Shown: positions 1-6,264, counted from the stretch's first letter. The stretch is DNA of 8,209 bases from Methylococcaceae bacterium (GCA_030699345.1 JAUYMX010000472.1:1-8209); one strand, 5' to 3'. Notes: a model not told the origin generated them from the letters alone. Made by a program: numbers and translations.

Positions 1-1143
1 GTAAATCGACCAATTAAGGAGAGCCAATTAAAAGCCGATTCAGTAGATAAAGGCGCATATCGGCATTATATGTTGAAAGAAATCTACGAACAGCCATTTG
101 CGATTTCGCAGGCATTAGAAGGTAGATTTATTAATAACCGATTGCTTGAAAATGCTTTCGGACATAACGCGACTGAAGTCTTTGACAACGTTAAATCAGT
201 GCAAATCCTGGCTTGCGGCACCAGTTATCATGCCGGATTGGTTGCACGATATTGGTTTGAACAACTCGCTGGTGTGCCTTGTAACATTGAAGTGGCCAGC
301 GAATTTCGATACAGAAACCCGGTATTGGCACCTGATACGCTGATAGTCACATTGTCGCAATCGGGCGAAACGGCTGATACTTTGGCGGCATTGCAAGAAG
401 CAAAAAAACTGGGTAGTAAGTTTTCATTGGCGATATGCAATGTGCCGGAAAGCTCATTGATTAGAGAATCTGATTTAGCGTTGTTAACTCGCGCGGGCCC
501 AGAAATCGGTGTGGCCTCAACCAAAGCATTCACTACCCAACTGGTCACATTGATGATGTTGGTCATCGCTTTGGGCAGAAGATTTCAATTAACAGAATTG
601 CAAGAGCAAAAAATCACTTCTGAGTTGTTTGCTTTACCCGGTAAAGTTGAAAAAGTTTTGCAACTTGATGAGCAAATAAGTGTACTGGCAGAACAATTTG
701 CCGAAAAACAGCATGCATTATTTTTGGGCAGAGGCACTCAATACCCGATTGCAATGGAAGGTGCGTTAAAGTTAAAGGAGATTTCATATATTCATGCCGA
801 AGCTTATCCTGCCGGTGAACTAAAGCATGGTCCCCTAGCTTTAATTGATGCGGACATGCCGGTAATTGTTGTGGCACCAAATAACAGTTTATTGGAAAAA
901 TTAAAATCCAATATGCAAGAAGTCAGTGCCAGAGGCGGACAGCTGATTGTTTTTATGGACGAAACACTGGCATCATCCAATGATGTAAATGTCCAGATTA
1001 TCAAAGTGCCGCAAGTTGAAAACGAAATTGCACCTATTGTGTACACCATACCTTTACAGTTATTGTCATACCATGTCGCGGTATTAAAAGGTACAGATGT
1101 TGATCAACCTAGAAATTTGGCCAAATCAGTTACTGTCGAATAA
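1..1143 (+). CDS. glmS: Glutamine--fructose-6-phosphate aminotransferase (isomerizing), C-terminal part; 5' end outside window
   Basis: GlmS makes glucosamine-6-phosphate from fructose-6-phosphate and glutamine, the entry step to UDP-GlcNAc for peptidoglycan and LPS, in the cytoplasm. The frame is open from base 1, so the gene starts upstream; 380 residues are visible of about 610 usual for the family. The N-terminal glutaminase domain is missing. The segment begins in the interdomain region with KGAYRHYMLKEIYEQP (from about base 52). The first SIS domain follows with LACGTSYHAG (about 208-237), SQSGET (355-372) and ASTKAFTTQL. The second SIS domain has FLGRGTQYPIAMEGALKLKE (from 721) and the EAYPAGELKHGPLALI loop. 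The protein ends in the family's usual DQPRNLAKSVTVE tail, so the 3' end is intact. A Met lies at base 70, but it is internal to the conserved linker and not the start. The next gene converges on it, 41 bases away. Confidence 0.97.
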   Translation, partial: VNRPIKESQLKADSVDKGAYRHYMLKEIYEQPFAISQALEGRFINNRLLENAFGHNATEVFDNVKSVQILACGTSYHAGLVARYWFEQLAGVPCNIEVASEFRYRNPVLAPDTLIVTLSQSGETADTLAALQEAKKLGSKFSLAICNVPESSLIRESDLALLTRAGPEIGVASTKAFTTQLVTLMMLVIALGRRFQLTELQEQKITSELFALPGKVEKVLQLDEQISVLAEQFAEKQHALFLGRGTQYPIAMEGALKLKEISYIHAEAYPAGELKHGPLALIDADMPVIVVAPNNSLLEKLKSNMQEVSARGGQLIVFMDETLASSNDVNVQIIKVPQVENEIAPIVYTIPLQLLSYHVAVLKGTDVDQPRNLAKSVTVE

Positions 1144-1184
1144 TTCTGCCTGATACACAGGGAAGTGTTGCCGCTAAAGATCAG
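1144..1184. other. Short convergent intergenic gap
   Basis: These 41 bases separate the stop of glmS from the stop of the Trp-rich protein gene on the other strand. I looked for an intrinsic terminator that would serve either gene. There is only a 4-bp CCTG/CAGG pairing near 1149-1161 without a T run, so I see no convincing terminator here. Confidence 0.6.
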
Positions 1185-1403
1185 CTACTGCCATCCTGCC
1201 AGCCAAATAGACGCGTTTTTTAATTCTCGCCAGTTTATTTGGTATTCGTGTCCGTTAATCACGGCTTCAAGGATGCAGGCTGTTATAAGTAGTTCTTGTA
1301 CTTCGATCCGGGTAACCAGAAAATGCTTTTCCTTATTATTTGGGGTTACTGCAGTCCATTTACTCAGTAGTAATTTTTGTGGATTGATCTGATTCTTATT
1401 CAT
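1185..1403 (-). CDS. Small Trp-rich conserved protein, TIGR02450/DUF2389-like
   Basis: This is a 72-residue protein of unknown function. It fits the family of short Trp-rich bacterial proteins described as TIGR02450. The hallmarks visible are the N-terminal INPQKLLLSKWTAVTP (residues 6-21), then KEKHFLVT (24-31), and a C-terminal INWRELKNASIWLAGWQ that holds three of the four tryptophans (W58, W67, W71; the fourth is W16). No signal peptide or membrane segment is seen. A longer reading from 1466 exists, but it adds 21 residues that lie wholly inside the epimerase gene and are not family-like, so I start at the ATG at 1403. That ATG overlaps the epimerase stop in the string ATGAATAA, with only a weak ribosome site ahead, which suggests translation by coupling to the epimerase. 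The family assignment is from memory of the motif; the function is unknown. Confidence 0.85.
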   Translation of the reverse strand: MNKNQINPQKLLLSKWTAVTPNNKEKHFLVTRIEVQELLITACILEAVINGHEYQINWRELKNASIWLAGWQ

Positions 1404-2304
1404 TAACGGAATGCAGCGCTTGATTAATAGCGTTAGTAAGATTGGGATATTGAAACTTAAAGCCATTCGCTAATAATCGATCGGGAATAACACGTTGACT
1501 GCCGAGAACCAATTCGGACATTTCTCCCAGCAGCATTTTTAATAGCCAAGCCGGAACCGGTAAAAGGGCGGGGCGTTTCAAACAAGCAGCCAGGGTTTTC
1601 GTAAATTCGTTATTGGTGACCGGATTTGGCGCAGTTGCGTTGTAGGCACCGTGCATGGAATTGTCGGCAATCATGGCTTCAGCGATGGCAATCCAGTCTT
1701 GTCGATGTATCCAGGACATCCATTGATTGCCTTCCCCTAAGCGCCCACCTAAACATAAACGGAATGGCAGCAGCATCCGTTGCAATAAGCCGCCGCCATC
1801 TGCAATCACTAGCCCCGTCCTGATTAGACATACTCTGATGCCATGCTTTTCTGCAGAAATGGCTGCGGCTTCCCAATCGGCGCAAAGTTGCTGAGAAAAA
1901 TCTGCTCGGCTTGCAGATTGCTCGGTGAGGATGTTGTCCCCCTGATCGCCGTAATAACCAATAGCAGAGCCGCTAATAAAAACGTCAGGTTTAACGAGCA
2001 TACGTGACATGCTTTCAACTAACTGAGTGGTTAAGTCGATGCGGCTGTTTCTGAGTAATTGTTTGCGTGCTTCGCTCCACCGGGCATCAAAAATAGGTGC
2101 GCCAGCAAGGTTAATAATGACTTGATAAGAAGAGTCTGGAGTTAGCTGTCGAAGATCTGATAAAGCGGTAACCATTGAGCCGAAAAGTGCTGACACTTTA
2201 TTAGGATCACGACTCAAAATTGTTACATTGTGGCCCTGCTTAATGAGGCTCTCGGTTAGTTTGCTGCCAATAAAGCCGGTGCCGCCAGTAATTAGAATGT
2301 TCAT
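1396..2304 (-). CDS. TIGR01777 family epimerase-like protein (YfcH/SDR39U1 type)
   Basis: This 302-residue extended short-chain dehydrogenase-like protein resembles E. coli YfcH (about 297 residues). The N-terminal Rossmann motif GGTGFIG is at residues 7-13, followed by LAGAPI (67-71), SGSAIGYYG (111-119, holding the expected catalytic Ser/Tyr region), RTGLVI (162-167) and WMSWIHRQD (195-203). The C-terminal DUF1731 segment (about 248-296) reads PVPAWLLKMLLGEMSELVLG then SQRVIPDRLLANGF. The family is predicted to bind NAD(P), but its substrate is not established. The reading frame is open to 2364; I chose ATG 2304 because the Rossmann strand MNILITGG begins there and a GAG (2311-2313) sits 6 bases upstream. 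The gene lies 155 bases behind pilU on the same strand and overlaps the next gene by 8 bases. No link to pilus function is evident. Confidence 0.93.
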   Translation of the reverse strand: MNILITGGTGFIGSKLTESLIKQGHNVTILSRDPNKVSALFGSMVTALSDLRQLTPDSSYQVIINLAGAPIFDARWSEARKQLLRNSRIDLTTQLVESMSRMLVKPDVFISGSAIGYYGDQGDNILTEQSASRADFSQQLCADWEAAAISAEKHGIRVCLIRTGLVIADGGGLLQRMLLPFRLCLGGRLGEGNQWMSWIHRQDWIAIAEAMIADNSMHGAYNATAPNPVTNNEFTKTLAACLKRPALLPVPAWLLKMLLGEMSELVLGSQRVIPDRLLANGFKFQYPNLTNAINQALHSVNE

Positions 2305-2459
2305 AGATGTCTCAACAGTAAAGCTTAAGCATGCGATGCTGTTTGTTTTACCAGATAACAGCAATAAAGCAATTTTCTAAAATCCAGCGGGCTAATAATT
2401 AACGGGGGAACGATACGGTTGTCTGTAACAGCAGTGCTGCTAACCATTAATAAATGGAG
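2305..2459. other. Intergenic region between pilU and the epimerase gene
   Basis: This is 155 bases between two minus-strand genes. Two small inverted repeats follow the pilU stop: CCATT/AATGG with a 4-base loop (2444-2457) and AGCAG/CTGCT with a 2-base gap (2430-2441). Neither is followed by a T run on the minus strand, so neither makes a standard intrinsic terminator. A possible weak promoter for the epimerase on the minus strand is a TTGCTT box, a 16-base gap and TAAAAC preceded by TGG, around 2345-2372. I do not rate it highly. The epimerase may be read through from pilT-pilU or have its own start. Confidence 0.4.
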
Positions 2460-3593
2460 CTAGTAAATTGAACCTTTATCTTGATCCGTTTCAGTTAAAA
2501 GCATGTCATTGTTGCTGAGGTTTGCAGGGTCGACATTACCAAGCTTAATCATTAGGCGCACCTCGTTTTTGGAATCAGCAGAACTTAAAGCATCTTTTTC
2601 ACTAATTTTGTTAGCTTTGTAGAGATCGTAGAGCGCTTGATCAAAAGTTTGCATGCCTTGCTGACGCGAGTCTTTCATTAGTTCTTTCAGTTTGTGAATC
2701 TCACCTTTACGAATATAGTCCTTTGCCAATGGCGTATTAATTAGTATTTCTACAGCCGGATAGCGGCCTTTTTCATCTTCTCTTTTGATTAATTGTTGTG
2801 CAATGATGCCGTGAAGATTTAACGATAAATCCATTAATAACTGTCCGTGCATTTCATCAGGGAAAAAGTGCAGGATTCGGTCCAGTGCTTGGTTAGCATT
2901 ATTAGCGTGCAATGTAGATAAACATAAATGCCCTGTTTCCGCAAAAGTGATGGCATTCTGCATGGTTTCCCTGGTTCTGATTTCACCAATCAAGATCACG
3001 TCAGGCGCTTGGCGTAGAGTATTTTTTAAGGCGACCTCATAAGACTCTGTGTCTAAACCAACTTCGCGCTGGGTGACAATACAACCTAAATGAGGATGCT
3101 GAAACTCAATGGGATCTTCAATAGTAATTATGTGCCCGCTGCTGTTTTGGTTGCGATGTTTTATCAACGACGCTAATGACGTTGATTTACCGGTGCCGGT
3201 GCCACCCACAAAGATAATAAGCCCACGTTTTTCCATGATGAGCTCTTTCAATATTGGCGGTAAGTTCAGATCGTCAGCATCGGGGATTTGGTTTTCAATG
3301 CGCCGCAATACCATGCCGGCGGCATCGCGTTGAGTGAAGGCGCTGACCCTGAATCGGCCCATATCCTTGATGCCAAGGGCAAATTGACACTCCTTGGTGT
3401 TCTCAAATTCATTTTGCTGCTTTGTGCTCATTATACCCAGCACAATTTTTAAGGATTGTTCTGGTGTTAATGGCGTTTTTGATAATGCGACCAGCGAGCC
3501 ATCCACTTTCATCGTCGGTGCCCGGCCAGCGGTGATAAATAAGTCTGAGGCTTTTTTTTGTACCATTAAGGCAAGCAGCGCTTCAAAGTCCAT
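2460..3593 (-). CDS. pilU: Type IV pilus retraction ATPase, PilU
   Basis: PilU is a cytoplasmic hexameric secretion ATPase that works with PilT to retract type IV pili in twitching, DNA uptake and surface sensing. The 377 residues match the PilU length (about 380). An N-terminal PAS-like region carries SDLFITAG (16-23) and MKVDG. The Walker A is GGTGTGKST (130-138), the Asp box has TIEDPIEF (E159, D160), the Walker B is DVILIGEIR (198-206, E204), and the His box is AETGHLCLSTLHANNANQAL (H222, H229). The motifs RRIENQIPDADDLNLP, QREVGLDTESYEVALKN and GMQTFDQALY are PilU-like, and the PilT AIRNLIRE box is replaced by LAKDYIRKGE, as expected for PilU. There is an extra C-terminal tail. ATG 3593 starts 8 bases after the pilT stop. 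An A8 run encodes K13-K14. Confidence 0.95.
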   Translation of the reverse strand: MDFEALLALMVQKKASDLFITAGRAPTMKVDGSLVALSKTPLTPEQSLKIVLGIMSTKQQNEFENTKECQFALGIKDMGRFRVSAFTQRDAAGMVLRRIENQIPDADDLNLPPILKELIMEKRGLIIFVGGTGTGKSTSLASLIKHRNQNSSGHIITIEDPIEFQHPHLGCIVTQREVGLDTESYEVALKNTLRQAPDVILIGEIRTRETMQNAITFAETGHLCLSTLHANNANQALDRILHFFPDEMHGQLLMDLSLNLHGIIAQQLIKREDEKGRYPAVEILINTPLAKDYIRKGEIHKLKELMKDSRQQGMQTFDQALYDLYKANKISEKDALSSADSKNEVRLMIKLGNVDPANLSNNDMLLTETDQDKGSIY

Positions 3594-3599
3594 GGGGTT

Positions 3600-3603
3600 A
3601 CCT
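3600..3603 (-). promoter_or_regulatory. Ribosome binding site of pilU overlapping the pilT stop codon
   Basis: Read on the minus strand, AGGT lies 6 bases before the pilU ATG, and its AG are the last two bases of the pilT TAG stop (3602-3604). Termination of pilT therefore takes place on the pilU ribosome site, which favours coupled translation and supports ATG 3593 as the pilU start. Confidence 0.6.
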
Positions 3604-4639
3604 ATCGGAAAGTATCTTTGTTGATGGCTTTTACCATCGCAGTTTTAGGCGCAATCAAACCTTTATCGACCAGTTCTTTGAGGTTTTGATCCAAGGTCTG
3701 CATGCCATCTTTACGTCCGGTTTGAATGGCTGAATACATTTGAGCCACTTTAGCTTCGCGGATTAGGTTTTTGATGGCCGAGGTGCCGACCATAATCTCG
3801 TGAGCAGCAACGCGGCCGCCGCCAATTTTTTTGAGTAGTGTTTGTGAGATAACGGCTTGTAACGATTCTGATAGCATGGAACGAATCATGTCTTTTTCGG
3901 CGGCAGGAAATACGTCGATGATACGGTCGATGGTTTTTGCAGCCGAGGTGGTATGTAAGGTGCCAAACACTAAGTGGCCTGTTTCAGCGGCAGTAAGTGC
4001 TAGCCGAATGGTTTCAAGGTCTCGCATTTCGCCTACCAGAATAATATCCGGGTCTTCCCGCAATGCAGAACGTAAAGCTTCAGTAAAGCCATGGGTATCT
4101 CTATGAACTTCACGCTGATTTATTAAACATTTTTGGCTTTCGTGCACAAATTCGATGGGGTCTTCGACAGTAAGAATGTGGGCATAATCGTTAGTGTTGA
4201 TGTGGTTGATCATTGCCGCCAGCGTCGTCGACTTACCTGAGCCAGTAGGGCCAGTGACCAAAATCAAGCCGCGCGGTTTTTTACATAACTCTTCAAAAAA
4301 CTTGGGTGCTTGTAAGTCTTCTAGGCTTAAAACTTTGGAAGGAATGGTCCTGAATACGCCGGCGGCGCCCCGTTCCTGATTGAAGGCATTAACACGGAAT
4401 CGAGCGACACCCGGCAAGGCAAATGAAAAGTCGGTTTCCAGAAATTCTTCGTAATCACGACGCTGTTTGTCATTCATGATGTCGTAAATCAATCGATGAA
4501 CTTCCTTGTGCTCCAGTGCTGGGATATTGATGCGCCTGATATCACCATCAACTCGAATCATTGGTGGTAGACCAGCAGATAGATGTAAGTCTGACGCATT
4601 GTTTTTAACGGAAAAGGCGAGTAGCTCGGCAATATCCAT
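3602..4639 (-). CDS. pilT: Type IV pilus twitching motility ATPase, PilT
   Basis: PilT is the main retraction motor of type IV pili, a hexameric ATPase at the inner-membrane base of the pilus. The 345-residue product equals the usual PilT length. It opens with MDIAELLAFSVKNNASDLHL and has the GLPPMIRVDGDI segment. The Walker A is GPTGSGKST (130-138), the Asp box TVEDPIEF (E159, D160), the Walker B DIILVGEMR (198-206, E204), and the His box AETGHLVFGTLHTTSAAKT (H222, H229). The PilT signature reads AIKNLIRE (288-295), a conservative R to K change from the common AIRNLIRE, followed by KVAQMYSAIQTG and GMQTLDQNL. The frame extends upstream to 4753, but homology begins at ATG 4639 and GAGGA sits just ahead of it, so I start there. 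It is the first gene of the pilT-pilU operon and is divergent from yggS, as in Pseudomonas. Confidence 0.97.
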   Translation of the reverse strand: MDIAELLAFSVKNNASDLHLSAGLPPMIRVDGDIRRINIPALEHKEVHRLIYDIMNDKQRRDYEEFLETDFSFALPGVARFRVNAFNQERGAAGVFRTIPSKVLSLEDLQAPKFFEELCKKPRGLILVTGPTGSGKSTTLAAMINHINTNDYAHILTVEDPIEFVHESQKCLINQREVHRDTHGFTEALRSALREDPDIILVGEMRDLETIRLALTAAETGHLVFGTLHTTSAAKTIDRIIDVFPAAEKDMIRSMLSESLQAVISQTLLKKIGGGRVAAHEIMVGTSAIKNLIREAKVAQMYSAIQTGRKDGMQTLDQNLKELVDKGLIAPKTAMVKAINKDTFR

Positions 4640-4643
4640 AAGA

Positions 4644-4648
4644 TCCTC
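4644..4648 (-). promoter_or_regulatory. Ribosome binding site deciding the pilT start
   Basis: On the minus strand GAGGA is followed by TCTT and then the ATG at 4639. This supports that ATG over the upstream in-frame start at 4753, which would add 38 residues not found in PilT proteins. Confidence 0.75.
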
Positions 4649-4692
4649 ATAATAAAGAAGTAAGTGCAATACCAACAACATTAGTTCAACTA

Positions 4693-4721
4693 TTGGTTTT
4701 TTTGAAGCTGCGTTGTTTAAT
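4693..4721 (+). promoter_or_regulatory. Candidate yggS promoter in the pilT-yggS divergent region
   Basis: TTGGTT (4693-4698) and TTTAAT (4716-4721) are separated by 17 bases; the -10 matches the sigma-70 consensus at 5 of 6 positions, the -35 at 3 of 6. It would start transcription near 4728, giving a leader of about 27 bases before ATG 4755 and excluding the alternative TTG start at 4713. The whole divergent gap is 115 bases (4640-4754). I found no convincing -35/-10 pair for pilT on the other strand. An 8-bp palindrome AACCGGTT is at 4722-4729. Confidence 0.3.
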
Positions 4722-4754
4722 AACCGGTTTTGCGTACTAAATTTTGTAACCACT

Positions 4755-5432
4755 ATGATTAGCGACAGACTTGAGCGGGTTCGCTCGCAAATAACACAAG
4801 CAGAGAGTAACTATCACCGAAAACCTGGATCTGTATTGTTGCTAGCGGTTAGTAAAACTAAACCGGCTGAAGTTATTGCAGCAGCTTATCGAGCTGGGCA
4901 GCGCCATTTTGGCGAAAATTACTGTCAAGAGGGGTTGCAAAAGCAACAAGTGTTGGGGGCTTTCGATATTACCTGGCATTTTATTGGCCCAATTCAATCT
5001 AATAAAACCAAAGCATTGGCAGCGCACTTTGATTGGGTTCACAGTGTCGACAGTTTTAAGATAGCTCAGCGGCTGAGTACGCAACGCCCGGATTATCTGC
5101 AACCTTTAAATATCTGCTTACAGGTAAATATCAGCGGTGAGCCCAGCAAGTCAGGTGTAAGTTTGGATGAGCTTTCTGATTTATGCTCGCAGATAGCCGA
5201 GTTACCTCAGTTAAGGCTTCGTGGAGTCATGGCAATCCCTTCACCAGAGCAAGATTTTGAACGGCAGCGATTGCCTTATCGGAGGTTATATGACGCAGTC
5301 GGTCAGTTAGCTTATCCGCAACTAGATACCTTTTCGATCGGTATGTCTGATGACTTAGATGCTGCGATTGCCGAAGGCTCCACCTTAGTTAGGGTAGGGA
5401 CAGCTCTGTTTGGTGCCAGGTCTTATGTGTAA
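4755..5432 (+). CDS. yggS: PLP homeostasis protein, YggS/PLPBP family
   Basis: This 225-residue single-domain protein has the alanine-racemase-like TIM-barrel fold that binds pyridoxal 5'-phosphate. It is not a known enzyme but keeps free PLP and amino-acid pools in balance. LLLAVSKTKP (28-37) holds the PLP lysine, K34 by alignment to K36 of E. coli. Other motifs are AGQRHFGENYCQEG (47-60), WHFIGPIQSNKTK (74-86), VNISGEPSKSGV (124-135) and a phosphate-binding end segment FSIGMSDDLDAAIAEGST (193-210) then LVRVGTALFGAR. A TTG at 4713 would add 14 residues, but family proteins begin near MISDRLERVR, so I use ATG 4755. No Shine-Dalgarno is visible. It is divergent from pilT as in Pseudomonas, but the usual next gene, proC, is absent: a convergent gene overlaps its last 44 bases. 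Confidence 0.95.
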   Translation: MISDRLERVRSQITQAESNYHRKPGSVLLLAVSKTKPAEVIAAAYRAGQRHFGENYCQEGLQKQQVLGAFDITWHFIGPIQSNKTKALAAHFDWVHSVDSFKIAQRLSTQRPDYLQPLNICLQVNISGEPSKSGVSLDELSDLCSQIAELPQLRLRGVMAIPSPEQDFERQRLPYRRLYDAVGQLAYPQLDTFSIGMSDDLDAAIAEGSTLVRVGTALFGARSYV

Positions 5433-6141
5433 AGCCCGATAGCCAATCATTATTGAGTTTGGTGGCCGCTTGTTTATACATAACATTTTCGATAACAGCC
5501 ATGACTTCCTCGCAGCTGATGATGTTTTTGGACTCGGTCAGTAAGTGAGTGGCCACTGCTGTAATTGCTTGCCAATTGTCTCTATCTGTAACGAAATTGA
5601 ATGAGGCCATAAATAATTCGGTTACTTTATCTTGGCGTTGCTCAGGGCAAGCGATAAAGCACTTAAGGTAGTCATTAACTGCTTCAATATCAGCTGAGCC
5701 GCCGTAATTCTTTAGTGCGTCAAAATTTACCAAATGCGGGTTAATGGGCTCGTCGTCTCGCAAAGCAACGTACTGTGCTTCTGCTAATGGTCCTGCAAGC
5801 ATGTTAATGATGTCGGCCTCAAAGGCGAGTTGATAGGCTTGTTGCTGTGCCGGTGAAAAATCATTGATAGCTTCTTCAATTGAGCTGGGAAGTGTATGTA
5901 TTAAACGGCCTCCCTCGACAATAGCAATACAGTGTTCGTTAGGCTTGTGAGAGAGTTCATTGGCTTGTAAATCATTGGCCAATTCTGTAATTAATATTTG
6001 AAAAAAAACTGGTGGCAGTTTTTTTTGTTTGTTGCCAAGATAAATTGCAACTGCGTGTCCTGCTTCATGAAAGGCTGTTTTTTTGCTGAGTTCTTGGTGA
6101 TTCACTTGGGTGAAGTCTTTCGATTGGTATCTGCGTTTCAT
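5389..6141 (-). CDS. Stand-alone FtsH-type (M41-like) zinc metalloprotease domain protein
   Basis: I do not know this 250-residue protein by name. It has no signal peptide, no membrane segment and no AAA+ domain (no Walker motifs). HEAGHAVA at residues 25-32 is the zinc motif of FtsH peptidases, with H25 and H29 as ligands and E26 as catalytic base. AGPLAEAQY (116-124) resembles the FtsH GGRAAEE helix. GGSADIEAV (147-155) resembles GASxDLxxA, giving D151 as likely third zinc ligand. WQAITAVATHLLTESKNIIS then EEVMAVIE (190-218) looks like the C-terminal helices of the M41 domain. The gap from H29 to D151 (122 residues) is well above the 75-80 I recall for FtsH, so there is an insertion around residues 40-105. 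ATG 6141 has GAGGT upstream. Its 3' end overlaps yggS antisense by 44 bases. An active protease is inferred; the substrate is unknown, and it could be a non-ATP-dependent or partner-dependent enzyme. Confidence 0.8.
   Translation of the reverse strand: MKRRYQSKDFTQVNHQELSKKTAFHEAGHAVAIYLGNKQKKLPPVFFQILITELANDLQANELSHKPNEHCIAIVEGGRLIHTLPSSIEEAINDFSPAQQQAYQLAFEADIINMLAGPLAEAQYVALRDDEPINPHLVNFDALKNYGGSADIEAVNDYLKCFIACPEQRQDKVTELFMASFNFVTDRDNWQAITAVATHLLTESKNIISCEEVMAVIENVMYKQAATKLNNDWLSGFTHKTWHQTELSLP
6001..6026. repeat. Perfect 11-bp inverted repeat with A8/T8 arms, terminator-like, inside the M41-like gene
   Basis: The left arm is A8 followed by CTG (6001-6011), the loop is GTGG, and the right arm is CAG followed by T8 (6016-6026). 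All 11 pairs match. In either strand's RNA it can form a short hairpin ending in eight U, the shape of a bidirectional intrinsic terminator, though its non-A/T core is only three pairs. It lies in the coding sequence and encodes KKLPPVFF (residues 40-47) just behind the HEAGH motif. Confidence 0.85.
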
Positions 6142-6145
6142 GGCG

Positions 6146-6150
6146 ACCTC
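6146..6150 (-). promoter_or_regulatory. Strong ribosome binding site of the M41-like gene
   Basis: On the minus strand GAGGT is followed by CGCC and the ATG at 6141. It is one of the clearest Shine-Dalgarno sites in the window and supports both the start codon and the view that this gene is translated. Confidence 0.75.
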
Positions 6151-6255
6151 GGTTAGATGGGGCTTGTTGATGGCCCATTGAGACAGACTCGAAGAAAGTC
6201 AGTTTCGTTTTGAGTGCAAACTTATGCGGAAATAAGTCTAGCGCCTTAACTTAGC

Positions 6256-6264
6256 TGGTACAAT
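6256..6264 (+). promoter_or_regulatory. Candidate extended -10 promoter for argS
   Basis: TGGTACAAT fits the extended -10 pattern TGn followed by a hexamer matching TATAAT at 5 of 6 positions. There is no good -35 at the proper distance, which extended -10 promoters can do without. Transcription would begin near 6271 and leave a leader of about 150 bases that contains the 10-bp direct repeat. Confidence 0.3.

Noticed and set aside
2430..2457. Inverted repeats behind pilU as a terminator
   Set aside because: Stems are only 5 bp, one has a 2-base gap, and no T run follows on the minus strand.
3109..4379. Plus-strand open frames across pilT and pilU
   Set aside because: They lie antisense to strongly conserved ATPase genes and their translations resemble no protein; they are shadows.
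4722..4729. AACCGGTT palindrome as an operator between pilT and yggS
   Set aside because: A single 8-bp palindrome is expected by chance and matches no regulator site that I can name.
4713..4754. TTG start giving YggS 14 extra residues
   Set aside because: The added residues are not seen in YggS proteins, and the best promoter candidate would start transcription after that codon.
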